The notes under the pieces were generated by a model. The model worked only from the letters and a program-made list of their open reading frames with translations. It was not told the DNA's origin and searched no databases. From Symsagittifera roscoffensis (lineage: Eukaryota; Xenacoelomorpha; Acoela; Convolutidae), in contig NC_087065.1 of the NCBI RefSeq assembly GCF_963678635.1, positions 73,481,345 through 73,545,344 on the forward strand: 64,000 bases of DNA. The letters run 5' to 3'. Positions 22,401-32,164 of the stretch are shown one piece after another; the stretch's first letter is position 1; the number at the start of each line of letters is the position of its first letter. Both the position numbers and the translations under genes were made by a program.

Positions 22401-23845
22401 TTAAGGAGGAACAAGGTATGGCGGACGAGCCCGCGTTTCTTCTGGAAGATGGGGAGACGCAATATGACTGTGCAGAACATTTCTGCGGAAAAGAACACCA
22501 ATGTGACAAAGAGTGCGAGCATGACGGCAATTGTCGTGTATGGACTGAAAAGCAACCCGAAGACGAGACCTTTGAGGGTGAGAGAGATACTTTTACTTAC
22601 AACGTCAAATTTGCAGAAATGGGCAAGAAGGAGAAATGTCGCCAGAAGTTGAAACCTTTCACAACAAGGCACGATGGAGGTCATTCATGTTCAAAAGAAG
22701 TTCACTTCTGCACGACTATCTGCCCAACATGTGAGAACTTCTGCAACAAAGCAGCCAACCATGAAAACAATGGAGACACTTTGCACCGTACCAGACATGG
22801 TAACATGCGAAAATGCTTTTTCGTCGCAAACGAAGATGAAATTCAAGTTGGAACTCACAAATACAAAGTGGGGGAGCCAGCAGTTGCTGAAATATGTCAC
22901 GTGTTTTGCAAATCTCTTGGACGAGGACACATTCACATAGTTGAATGCGACAGCGAAGATTCGACTGCTTGTATCTATAGTGCAAGAAAGGATCAAAGAC
23001 GCCATGAGTCTACAAGATACCATCCGAACCCAGAAAAACCCAAAGACGAAATCACTCATAAAGCTTATTGGGCGTCCGTTGGGTTCGAGGATCCCTGTCA
23101 AGAGATTGATGCCGAGGACTTCCAGAAGTGTCCTGCGTACTGCGCTGCTGAAATGCACGAGGAAGAAGAAGAACAAATATTTTGTGAAAAGCCCCTTTGG
23201 CATAACCCTGTAACTTCTATGGCGGAAATTTCTCGCATGTCTGGATTCCTCACGAAAGATGGACATGTATTCCCATGTCAGCATCCCTCAGGAATATATC
23301 ATTTTGTTCTATGCCTCGATGCTTCGGGATCCATGACCGGAAAACCTTGGGATGATGTCATTGGAGCAGTTCGAGTTTTTGTAGCCCAGCGACTAGTTTT
23401 ATCATCATCAACAGACAGGATGTCGATTGTAATTTATAATTCTAACGCCAAAATAGCGGCTGAGTATGAACCAATTAATTCATTTTCTAGAAACTGGCTG
23501 ACATTCATGAGCGGAGGTACGGATTTTAGCATAGCTCTCAACACTGCTGATCAAATAATTGGAAGCCATTTGGATGAAAACATCAAGCCTGTCTTGATTT
23601 TCATGTCTGACGGAGGAAGTTCCAATGGAGAAGTTGAAATGGAACAACTAGCCAGGAAATACTGTGTGTCCAATGGTCTCGATGTCTACACTCTGGGATT
23701 TGGAATTATCCAATTTGAGAAACTAAAGGAAATGGCCAGATTGGGCAGAGGACAGTTCTTGGAAGCTGTAGATGGACTGCAACTCAGAACAATGTTCGTA
23801 GAAATTTCCGCAAAGCATCCTGCTAACATTGGAGTGTCATTCTAA
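16433..23845 (+). CDS. Giant GBP-like GTPase / Cys-His-rich / VWA domain protein
   Basis: One 2470-codon open frame without introns. The start is the first ATG after an in-frame TAA two codons upstream. Residues about 45-405 hold four related repeats with the core LxxCxxCE-D-L[ST]xKQIRxL. The middle (about 410-1290) is charged and unassigned, becoming beta-rich near 1065-1290. A large GBP/atlastin-like GTPase follows: P-loop GKQTTGKS at 1463-1470, TRCTDGCWM around 1486, and LDFEGIG at 1507-1513; a FMIVINDV stretch may replace the usual RD guanine motif. Residues 1832-2250 are Cys/His-rich with recurring GHxxxHxC units. The C-terminus is a VWA domain with MIDAS residues DASGS (2296-2300), T2363 and D2393. 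GTPases of this class act in membrane remodelling or cell-autonomous defence, and VWA domains bind ligands through a metal. A cytosolic, immune-like or scaffolding role is inference. The protein lacks a signal peptide and membrane segments. Confidence 0.9.
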   Translation: MGEAVGSIPTDEVGSRDWHGSDYSNTNFVMIPESQRSTQSIWSHIYPKQNWFEEMKICLERNKTGSDATEWILSNFYRWDNLSNLQACEDLSPKQIRCLTSVLQKTFLSFTADRTVLVETLNSTGVMHRQNVLSTFLLHFSKGNDKFREFLVSENLKALVEQEVFEKIRRAFLDQNSEDSASRAKKRRNKLFDPVEEVEQILVNLSLNEDARKEVLEKILLFDDLTTCLNACDELTRKQIRTLEQKLECVFYQLKTTPVPLRLNETEILKHVTKDLLLSDEAIDWLQIWMSKIKSSGPDLNEIDRCEDLTKRQISNLKERLSDFYGVDQNSGKKRKRSDPREDFLSHLSEILVSNGINDSAQKWILKEAPKFETLDSLHDCEDLTTKQARKLKEDLRELFETFKSTNCVITTSHKKFVSRTQQEATNQFLQVRTEHVKPTNSQAIISESRVFLETSCMEVDEKDSEISFTPLILFHTEMQENFLVEKFALCEAGVKYICDSVPEHLRGETPVFFKSISGTPVIDFATLDQQSFECIGLFGPLEAVFRNLQAYISESKLQVLEHELKEQKSGLYLIEVQNKRRQFLVFYSENDSDFVSVKKDSRAVHLLRYMSQLTNNVVMCLDEKYQERLSNEGETIDVKNDRRTKYNLKKHELQPETFVLKNVGVLRNNSINNSQLFCSQNSLIAAKFEKVERQEKTKPLNKTGNVTEIAELMDSMIIEDFSSISDAFKSDYTKTFFPRKFEEFESEIAQKIESIRPLEDTSTNDSVLTSVALHFVELCGSKIQFEVVKKYFTSNSSLLQNDDLGKNRINFSSRSINGPLSKEDETSLKKEIKSDENENKFALDKFLLWKALEDNGGLPEAFLEKEFSDTSWNDIRDCAIKRFNSSISRVLQSRATKNLDSQMKNCEAKLDYSNLPELAKTCIDIFIEWMCNLVQLYSEKAKFVTFCRQEVQGKLDQTKKQKLDQRIQQFFYETFLKKKVERRDTDQINLAKVRQIRDLVGYSNVSAKYQCLYEKISLEPAKTRIEIHHMTVSRAEHQRLATSDDVLDISQLDFPQIATLEFPETEELLNAFPLENNLILLVCNVEKLSKTVVHNLSNVNKPVLDMPFGKNVSSASFDYKSRVLAIQSIIDPGIVHMFKFEEGFSSRHNLRLVDLNKLFGVEKIVALCLQPNSKFFWFESDGRIRKIDYKNSAMVEAIKLDGVGKTTLKCTSEGSCVVAIKDDDDAWPVMTDTGNTLPRVEGLSRDVAIFSLCNQILAVTSLDSYLSIHQIIVTGAQHETKLSKSSLDHQKTEGLEMNTGGIKEHWINYVYWMYTKFPCNDLLASNQAVNNFWITVGKNSSDIQSKISQEIRRILRKIQKTRKPTDYLKFREKDFEESLSGITDIEVSGIPMGTFLKRLITFVPIQIARCQSNQFSILDNGQPVSLDSVNEVFDLMGKINYGFYESIFRAWPGNIKVISSMGKQTTGKSYTLNHLTGSSFNIAGTRCTDGCWMTVKEQDDCLYVILDFEGIGSFERTEQDDMLLSLFNSAISTTTIFKTDKRLDRDVDKMFNKINMGSDQLKGNEKVFKGKFMIVINDVAEQDVKDTPKEFEEKISNIVKKSEKNFIENLYNSDFEIMAFPAFESREYYESTSNLLSIVLEEIRPVFTSGPDFLETVKLLMAKLAISDFSPLDRQQIDERAQSIRSMLNFAIYLGQISDESPKKKELDLKSFDDSTFRIPLEKEIDLAGVGNVTLNDFDTVFKENQLENTVMQFLAIMEPNCENFVEWRSGLQNFLRETIIFRFERIKQWLDANFQIWTSRDNAEYDDVINIVMENLENRKTCFEQTYKFCEEKCTECFLKCTQIANHKSGHKCSTSHLCAAQCEYCEFGMNKCKIPFGHDGKHVCREMYINHVCSESCKFSELNGCDGECQKITGHEDEHACSEKRHPCKEVCTLDGCDGRCIIDCDVDHTVHKCTKEQCINKCSLPTCTNKCAALDHFHGTKSSSKFKEEQGMADEPAFLLEDGETQYDCAEHFCGKEHQCDKECEHDGNCRVWTEKQPEDETFEGERDTFTYNVKFAEMGKKEKCRQKLKPFTTRHDGGHSCSKEVHFCTTICPTCENFCNKAANHENNGDTLHRTRHGNMRKCFFVANEDEIQVGTHKYKVGEPAVAEICHVFCKSLGRGHIHIVECDSEDSTACIYSARKDQRRHESTRYHPNPEKPKDEITHKAYWASVGFEDPCQEIDAEDFQKCPAYCAAEMHEEEEEQIFCEKPLWHNPVTSMAEISRMSGFLTKDGHVFPCQHPSGIYHFVLCLDASGSMTGKPWDDVIGAVRVFVAQRLVLSSSTDRMSIVIYNSNAKIAAEYEPINSFSRNWLTFMSGGTDFSIALNTADQIIGSHLDENIKPVLIFMSDGGSSNGEVEMEQLARKYCVSNGLDVYTLGFGIIQFEKLKEMARLGRGQFLEAVDGLQLRTMFVEISAKHPANIGVSF

Positions 23846-23970
23846 ATTAGAAATCACTGATATCCTAAAATCTAATCGAGTTTGTGTAATTTCCAAAAGA
23901 AGAGTGCCAAGTTATTCTATCTAGGGCTAAAAGCATTAAGATGTTTTAAATACATTTTGTTTCTGGTAAC

Positions 23971-23976
23971 AATAAA
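23971..23976 (+). terminator. Polyadenylation signal AATAAA of the GTPase-VWA gene
   Basis: A canonical AATAAA lies 126 bp after the stop codon. A GT/T-containing stretch follows, as usual for 3' end formation. Confidence 0.6.
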
Positions 23977-24739
23977 AAGAACCTATTTTTGCGCTTTAAC
24001 TATTCTCTGGGCATTTTTTTCAAGAAAACTGTGCTCTTAAAGCCCGCCGAACTGTTTTTCAAAAAATAACTCTGAGATAAAAAAACTTCATCTATTCACA
24101 CAATTAATTTTTTAAAAGTTTTTTAAATGGATTTGCCTCAAGCAAATTGGAAAGAAGGATCAACCGTGAAAAATTCCACAAATCAACTTAGAAAGGAGAA
24201 AATATGAGATTGTTCGGTTGATCTGAAAAAAAAAATGAATCATGGTTTGAAAAATTTAAGTTTTTCTTGGGGCTATTATCTTATCAGTAAACCGCTATGT
24301 TATCCGCTCTGAAAACTTGTTATCTTTGGCAAGCTAATACCTTATTACTAGAACACTTAACTACCAAGTCGGTTAAATCTTAGCGGTGATCAGTTTTTTC
24401 GCAGACCGGTTTCTTACCACAAATGACAAAATATAACTTTGATTGAGAACTTAGTGGAGGAAGCTATTATTGACGCATAACTGATTGACTAAAAAAGTGC
24501 GTAGACTGGGATTGAGCTTTAGTAATTCAGCCAGTTCTCTCAAAGTTAGTTAGAAGGAAAAGCTGAACAGAACAAACAAATAAAGCGACAAAAATTTACG
24601 CCCTCAAATACTTTCGTGCTGGATGTACGCGCAGCGGAACAAACGTTCGCTTCTTGCCAATACCGCATTCAAACTAAGCTCTGGCTCTGTAAGTGATTGG
24701 TTCTTACAGAAAACGCGGTCTGCTAAACACTTATTGTGT
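23977..24739. other. Intergenic DNA without a recognisable gene
   Basis: AT-rich. Around 24290-24330 'accgctatgttatccgctctgaaa' resembles the monomers at 26390-27000, so stray copies of that repeat occur here. No coding signal. Confidence 0.45.
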
Positions 24740-24829
24740 ACTGGGACATTTCACGGTCAGAAAATAAGTTGATAGCTTTAATAATTATTGAGGCTATCAA
24801 CTGATTTTCTGACCGTGAAATTTCCCAGT
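24740..24829. repeat. Hairpin with 37-bp arms
   Basis: 24740-24776 (starting actgggacatttcacggtca) is complementary to 24793-24829 apart from two mismatches, with a 16-nt loop. A related 'gcgtagactggg' lies near 24500, so a larger decayed fold-back is possible. Non-coding. Confidence 0.85.
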
Positions 24830-26389
24830 CTACGAAAACTAAATATTTATTAAAGAGATGATCTTTTTACTAGACTAATTACTGACTCGGCGTGAATAAT
24901 TTAAATTTTCTCAGAGCTAGTATTTCATTACTAGACCCCATAAAAATAAGACTGAAAATTTCTACACGTTTTTTTCGGAGTTTTTTTCTTATTACTAGAT
25001 CCCATTTAGATCCCCCGTCGGAAAAAAGGCAACATTTTTCAAACAGAGGGAGAGCTGAGTTTCGAACCACTTGCGATACACCATAAAGCGCGAAAAAACC
25101 AAAAAAAATGTATCTCGAACTTGAACGAATTTTAATGAAAATATCGTGGGCTGAAAAATCAAGAAAAATTTTGTTGCAAATTTTAAAGAAATCAATTACC
25201 TTCAAAAGAAAGGAAGTATTTGGGCTTAACTGTTATCCTGTTACTGGGCTTATCCATTCTGGGCTAATCTTTTTCATTCTGATAACCAACAGATGAAAAT
25301 GATAAGAAAACCTTTCAATTGAAAAATTGAGATACAAAAAAATCCCAAATATACTCAAAATTTGTTCAATAAATCTTGCAACCAAATAATATGCATATCG
25401 AACCAGAACAATCGGGGGTGAAAGGCCCTCTCCGGTAATTGCTTTAGTATGAGACCACCATAAAAAAAAACGAAAATCGAAATTTCAAAAACATGACAGC
25501 AAGAATTGCAAATAATTGCCACAGAATAAAAATTGCCAGAAATCGGAAAAAACTCTGAAAACCTATGAAAATAACCCAATTACACCAAGAATTATCAAGT
25601 ATGAAAATTATTCGCAACGGTAAAAAAAAGTAGATCACAACAACAAAAAAAACAGAAAAGAGCGCCAACAAAGGAAATAAAAAAACAGTCAACAAAAGAA
25701 ATTTCATTCAGAAAGAATCACACCCCTGGATCTCGTGCAAAGCTTGCGGCACATTCCTTTGCAGACAAAACAGTCGAGTCAATCTTGCAAAGCAATCTGG
25801 AAATATATCAATTTTTTTGACACATTGAAATAATACGTTAAGCCATCAGCTTCCATCGATTTCAAATAAAACTGCTCACACCTAAAATACATTTATCTAA
25901 CTCGAAATTAAGTTAGTTTCACGCATTTTTAGAAGAAAAAAAATCAGAAACCATGCATCCGAAAAAAACTGAAAGATTTTTACACGAAAAATTTCAGCAG
26001 AAAAATTTTGGAGCCTATTAAAACGAATAAACTATCAACTATATTTTTCCTCGTGAAAATGAAGAACGAAAGCACTTCAAAAACCTATCAAAAAATTACA
26101 GAACTAATTACCCGCCTAGTAAGCCAATTAGGTCAAAATTAATGAAGACGACAAAAAAAATCAACCTACATCCGAAAAATTTTTCAGCTATAAGACAATT
26201 ATCATTTCAGTCGCTGAAACCAGCTGTTGAATTACAGATGTTAGACGTGCAAGTTGGGTATAATTAGTTGGGTAGAAATTATTTGGAGATGACCACAAAT
26301 TTCAGTCATCCTGTGGACAAAGTTGTTTACGGGAAAAAAGTCAGTACCCGATTGTAATACCCTTGCTTATCGCAAGGGTAAAAATATAA
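24830..26389. other. Intergenic AT-rich DNA
   Basis: No domain in any frame. Short open frames here are Phe/Leu/Ile- or Lys-rich by composition only. Confidence 0.45.
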
Positions 26390-27000
26390 ACCTAAATACT
26401 AGATTGCTGAGTTTTCGGGACCTTTAAGTATTATGATCTTATCACTCCTTGGAGCTTCCCCTTTTCTGAATACTAAATTGCTAGGTTACCGAGACTGTAA
26501 AGTTTTATTTTTTCTTGGAGCTTTGCCTTTAATGCTATACCGCTAATTTATCCGGTCTGAAATGTCCTAACGTTTGTTGGAGCTATTATATTTTTGAATA
26601 TAGCACTAATTGATCCAGTTTGAACAAAAATAATGTTTTCTGAATTATTAGATTGCTAAGTTACCGAGACTGTAAGTTTTATTCTATCTTCAAGCCGTCC
26701 CTTCAATACTACACCGCTAAGTTATCCGGTCTGAAATGTCTTAGCACTTGTTGGAGCTATTATATTTTTAGATATAGCACTTATTGTTTCAGTTTGAACA
26801 AAAATTAAATTTTCTGAACTAGATTATTAAGTTACCGGGTCGGTAAAATTTTATTCTTTCTTAGAGCTTTCCCCTTAATACTGCAAGTTATTCGGTCTGA
26901 ATGTCAAAACGTTTGTTGGAGCTATTATATGATTCATAAAACACTAACTAACCCAGTTTGAATAAAAATAAGGTTTTCTTGTAGCCATTACTTGATTAGT
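26390..27000. repeat. Diverged tandem repeat, about 165-174 bp
   Basis: 'tgttggagctattatat' starts at 26575, 26749 and 26914. It is accompanied each time by 'aagttaccg', 'ttatccggtctgaaatgtc' and 'cagtttgaacaaaaat' words in the same order. Monomers differ by substitutions and small deletions. No coding content. Confidence 0.8.
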
Positions 27001-27689
27001 AGACAGCTAGGTTACGGTAAGAAAAAAATATCAACTTTAGAACTCTGACCTTAATTTGTGATTTATTTTTAAGCAAAACATTTAAAACTGAACTATTAAA
27101 ATTGAACTGGGTACAAGTGAATTTAAGGCGTCCCAGTAAAAACCAAATATAGCAATTGAAACATAACAATGAACGCCACTCGATCATTTCCAGACTTTTT
27201 CTCAACTGTAGATAACCTGCCTCATTTGCCCTAAATATTTTTATGCTTTGGTTGTCATCGCCCAAGCAATCAATCGAACAATTTTGACGCATTGCATTTA
27301 CATTATGGAACTTTTTAGTTTCATGGGACCCCTCAATCACACTTGTACCTTGGACTCAAAAAGTTTCTGTATTAATTCTTCAGACGATTGAAGTCAAAAC
27401 CAAAACGAGGAACAAGATTTACCAGGTACTGGTACTTCAAAACGATCTTCGGATACGATATACTAAAAAAATTTAGAAGAAGAAGCATTCATTTCTCCAT
27501 ATAGTTGATAATACAAGCATCAATTTATTTAAACTATTAAATCAACAAAATGGAGGGGATAGACAAAAGGCGCAGTATGTGCCTACTTGACGTCTACGCA
27601 TTGAACAAATTATTATTGCAACTAAGTAATAAAGATAAATTTACATTCGAATAAATATAGGATTGTGGGGGAAAATTAATTTTCCCGTT
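27001..27689. other. Intergenic DNA without a recognisable gene
   Basis: A 114-codon minus-strand open frame (26996-27340) has no recognisable domain and overlaps the end of the neighbouring tandem repeat. I see no splice structure or RNA gene. Confidence 0.4.
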
Positions 27690-28375
27690 AAATTAAGCCA
27701 TCATTGAGGAATAAATATTGCATCTCTTACTGTCATTTTGGCCAATTCTCATTCCAGCTGACGAACTAAGAGTATGAGAAGTAAATATGAAAAAAAAATT
27801 ACGTTTTTTTAATTTTTTTTTAATTTTCAAAAAAAATGCGAAATCTCGAAAACTACAAGGATTTGGAGGGTCATAATTTCTGCATAGAATCGCAACCCTA
27901 GAATGGTTGTTTGATAGCATTCAAATAGCGGGTACCAATTAAAAAAATAAAAATTCAAAGAAATATGTTTTGCACCAACTCGTAATTGCCACAAAAGAAA
28001 TTATCTTTAAATTAATGGACGAACTGTATTCTTCATTTTTGCCATCAATCCAATATTTTCAGGTAACAGCTTATTTATACTCAAAATATTCAATAACTTT
28101 GAACCCCTACTAGTCAAAGAACATGATTATACCTTATTTTTACAGAATGGTGGAACAAATGTTCCACCTTCTGAAATTCGCGTATTATAGGCAAAATTAT
28201 CAAAAGTAAACAAAGAAGTGAGAAAACAATTTGGATGTTTTTGATTTAGTGATCGTAAACAGAACTTCATCAAATCGTACACATATAGCTCAAGAACTGT
28301 TAGTATTTTGTTATCAGAAAAGAATTTAGTAATGGTATCAAATTTCCTTTTGAAGCAGATCATGCGAACAATTTT
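27690..28375 (-). pseudogene. LINE remnant, 3' end only (copy 0)
   Basis: The minus strand carries the C-terminal part of the same non-LTR reverse transcriptase seen at 30.2-31.6 kb and 34.3-35.7 kb (MICFKRKFDTITKFFS, then LELYVYDLMKFCLRS). The shared 3' untranslated sequence around 'cagctgacgaactaagagta' follows. The catalytic RT domain is missing and the left flank changes abruptly at about 28375. It is a 5'-truncated or rearranged fragment. Confidence 0.75.
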
Positions 28376-28920
28376 TCGTTGCGTATGTGCGAATCATACG
28401 GGAGAAAATGAGAGATTAGTTAAGTATTTTACTTTCTCATTTAGCTCCATTCAAAACAAGTTAAAAAAAAGTTGAACTACCGGCTGAAAATTTTACAGGT
28501 GCCGTAAGCTCCTCAAAAAAAAAGACTAATCGAAGTTGAAAAACACTTACATGTGGCTAGTAAAAAGAAAGACTACAAAAAATTCAAAATCGACGAACTT
28601 TGACGAGTCTTGATTTCGCCACGGAAGTAAACTTATCTCCATTTTTATTTAGTGAAAACGAGCATTAGGCGTAGACTGGTCGGTTTTAAGAAGGAAATAT
28701 TGATTTCGCCTAATTGCTTTGTTATCAACGCTTTGAAGCGGTTAATTGTTGTTGTTTTTCCGCCACTGAAAATGCCGAGGAACCGTTTTCGGGTGCTTTA
28801 GTTTTTTTCCACATAAATAAAGTATCAAAATCTTTGATGAACTTTTTGATTTTCAGTCTAGATTTGACCAAATAAAGCGGTCGAATAGGCGTATAATAGG
28901 ATTACTGCTTTCAATGAAGC

Positions 28921-29570
28921 TGGTAAAATTGTATGTATGCAAATATGAATGTATGTATGCATTTAATTATGTATGTATGAATGTATGTAAGTATGTATGT
29001 GTGTATGTATGTAAGCATGTATGAATGTATGTATCTGTCTATGTAAATATGTATATATGAGTCTGTATGTATGCTGTATGTATGTATGTATGTAAGTATG
29101 TATGTATCTAGGTAGATAGGTATTTAAGTAGGTATGTATATATGTTCCTATGTGTGTATTATGTATATATGTATACAGTTATGTAAGTATGTATGTATGA
29201 TTGTATTAGTGTGTATGTATGTACGTATGTATGTGTGTAAGTAACTGAATAAGTATATATGTAAAAATTATCTGTATGAATGTATATTGTAAGTATTTAT
29301 AAATGTATGTATGTATGTATGTATGTATTTATGTATGTATGTATACATGTATGTATCTAGGTAGGTAGGTATGTATGTATGTATGTATGTATATATGTTC
29401 GTATGTGTGTATTATGTATGTATGTATGCAGTTATGTAAGTATGTATGTATGTATGTATGTATGTATGTATGTATTTATGATTGTGTATGTCTGTACGTA
29501 TGTATGTGCGTAAGTAACTGAATGTATATATGTGAAATATCTGTATGTATGTATGTATGTATGGACATTC
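28921..29570. repeat. TATG tetranucleotide microsatellite 1
   Basis: Imperfect (TATG)n interrupted by 'aagtatg', 'gtgtatg' and 'taggtagg' variants. The minus strand encodes only Ile-His-Thr-Tyr repeats, which I reject as protein. The tract ends at the word 'acattcagcaagcaatatatc'. Confidence 0.95.
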
Positions 29571-29930
29571 AGCAAGCAATATATCAATTCGTTGTACAAA
29601 TAGAAAAGAGCTATGAATACTTCTCGGTACAATGCAGTGAAAAAAGACAAACTGTAAGACATACTCGAGATTGGCAAAATAGTCAATAATTGCGTCGATC
29701 TCATCCCAGGTCGAGATCTCGCTCAAACACAGCCCAAGATTTGAACTGTTTGAGCCGTTTTCAACAAGATTTAAACGGTGTTTTTTTAGAAAAAGCCTCT
29801 TAAACCGCTCAAATATTGATTAACAAAAACCGCTCATAATCCGCTCATTAATTGCGGCGACTTAGAACCGTTTTCAAGCAAAATAAGAGCGGTTTGATTT
29901 AAAAAACGATCAAATTTTTAAAAGGCCTGG
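29571..29930. repeat. 'accgctca' module, copy 1
   Basis: Follows each microsatellite. It holds 'cattcagcaagcaatatatc', 'ctcgagattggcaaa', 'tcccaggtcgagatctcgc' (itself partly palindromic) and then a stretch with repeated 'aaccgctcaaa' and, in inverted orientation, 'gagcggttt'. Related copies are at 33648-34005, 38230-38600 and 39150-39510; truncated ones are at 32765-32934 and 56840-57000. It could be one end of a composite mobile repeat. There is no open frame with a recognisable product. Confidence 0.75.
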
Positions 29931-29964
29931 AGGGCGATGTTACTATGATAAGCAGTTCGAGTAA

Positions 29965-31645
29965 TTTATTTTTCCCCTAAAATTAAGCGCTCATTAAGGA
30001 ATAATTATTACATCTAGTCCTGTCATTCTGGCCAATTCTCATTCCAGCTGACGAACTAAGAGTATGAGAAGTAATATGAAAAAAACGTTTTTCAATTTTT
30101 TTTTACTTTCAAAAAAATGCGATATCTCGAAAACTACAAAGATTTGAAGGGTCATGTTTTCAGCATAGAATCACAACCCTAGAATGATTGTTTGATAGCA
30201 TTCAACTAGCAAGTACCATTAAAAAAATTCAAAGAAATATGTTTTGCACCAACTCGTAATTGCCACAAATGAAATTATCTTTAAATTTATGGACGAACTG
30301 TATTCTCCATTTTTTGACATCAATCCAATATTTTCAGGTAACAGCTTATTTATACTCAAAATATTCATTAACTTTGAACCCCTTTTAGTCGAAGAACATG
30401 ATTATACCTTATTCTTACAGAATGATGGAACAAATGTTCGACCTTCTGAAATTCGCGTGTTATAGGCAAAATTTTCAAAAGTAAACAAAGAAGTGAGAAA
30501 ACAAATTGGATGTTTTTGATTTAGTGATCGTAAACAACTTCATCAAATCGTACACACATAGCTCAAGAACTGTTAGTATTTTGTTATCAGAAAAGAATTT
30601 AGTAAGGGTATCAAATTTCCTTTTGAAGCAGATCATGCGAACCGTTTTTCGTTGCATATTCAAAATTGGGTTAAAAAGAAAAACTCGTGCCGCCGTAGAC
30701 GAGCAAGCCATATTGTACTATTGGCTTGATATTCGACATATAGTAGTTCAGTAGGATGGAGCTTGCTACATAATGTTTTCTTTTTGATATTACATCACAG
30801 TGACGACTTAGTTTCGATTGAACATTCTGTAAATGGTGAAAAAATTTAAGCTTATCATCTACAATGACACCTAGGTATTTGCAAAAAAGTTTTGGCTGAA
30901 AAGTAAAATCAAGTATATCAATGAAAAGATTGGAAGCACTTCTATCCTTAGTAGAATTAAATAAGGTAGTTTTTTTCTGGGTTTAAGGTTAATTTATTTG
31001 AACAAAGCGAGGAAGAAATGTTGGTCAAATCTTACTGGTATTCTTCATAGATAGATGTTTGACATGATATGTTTGTATTATCTGCAAATAGAAACACATT
31101 TGAATTGCAACCTGCGTGCTGTATGTCGTTAATTTAAACAAGAAACAAGAAGAGGCCTAAAACAGAGCCTTGAGGTACTCCCGTGTTTACTTGCAACCGA
31201 TCAGATGAACAGTTGTTTACATGTACACATTGATACCTATTGGATAGATAGCTTTCGAACCATTTGTAGAAAAATCCACGAACTCCATAGCATTGTAATT
31301 TCCTCAAAAGAGTTTTATGGTCCAGCGTATCAAATGCCTTTTTTAAATCATTGAAGAAGCTACATTTAATGTTTTTATCAACAACTAGTCTTAATCTTTC
31401 AGTCATTTCAGCTAATGCATCAACTGTGGCAAACTTCTCCCTGAACCCAAACTGACGATGATACAGTAATTCAATTTTTTCAAGACAGTTGTAAAATCGA
31501 GAGTGCATGATTTTTTCAATAAGTTTGTTGCAGCTACTTAAAAGTGATATTGAACGGTAATTGCTCATAATTATTCTGTTATCAGCTTTATGAAGAGGTA
31601 AAAACCGAGCATACTTGAGGCTTTGAGGAAACATACCGGAGAAAA
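29965..31645 (-). pseudogene. Non-LTR retrotransposon reverse transcriptase, copy 1
   Basis: Minus-strand RT of the CR1/Jockey-like type. From about 31645 leftwards come NYRSISLLSSCNK, then QFGFREKFATVDAL, then the first catalytic region NDLKKAFDTLDH, then SYLSNRYQCVHV, then the conserved GVPQGSVLG. After a stop, the next catalytic motif reads FADN instead of FADD (codon at about 31085), so this copy should be dead. The C-terminal half continues in broken frames to about 30440, followed by the 3' untranslated part. The endonuclease and ORF1 are absent: the element is 5' truncated at the unit junction. Confidence 0.85.
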
Positions 31646-32164
31646 ATCAGAGATTAGTTAAGTATGTTATTTTCTCATTTAGCTCCATTCAAAACAAGTT
31701 AAAAAAAGTTGAACTACCGGCTGAAAAGTTTACAGGTGCCGTAGGCTCCTCAAAAAAAGACTAATCGAAGTTGAAAAACACTTACATGTGGCTAGTAAAA
31801 TAAAAGACTACAAAAAAGTCAAAATCGACGAACTTTCGCGAGTCTTGATTTCGCCACGGAAGTAAACTTATGTCCAGTTTTATTTAGTGAAAACGAGCAT
31901 TAGGCATAGACTGGTCGGTTTTAAGAAGGAAATATTGATTTCGCCTAATTGCTTTGTTATCAACGCTTTGAAGCGGTTAATTGTTGTTGTTTTTCCGCCA
32001 CTGAAAATGCCGAGGAACCGTTTTCGGGTGCTTTAGTTTTTTTCCACATAAATAAAGTATCAAAATCTTTGATGAACTTTTTGATTTTCAGTCTAGATTT
32101 GACCAAATAAAGCGGTCGAATAGGCGTATAATAGGATTACTGCTTTCAATGAAGCTGGTAAAAT

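Noticed and set aside
22241-23284. Minus-strand frames of 147 and 197 codons inside the GTPase-VWA gene
   Set aside because: Antisense shadows of a strongly supported coding region; Phe/Leu/Ser-rich with no domain.
26996-27340. 114-codon minus-strand gene
   Set aside because: No domain, and it overlaps the end of a tandem repeat.
30244-30465. Plus-strand 73-codon gene repeated at 34319
   Set aside because: It is the antisense shadow of the LINE reverse transcriptase 3' region and is duplicated only because the LINE is.
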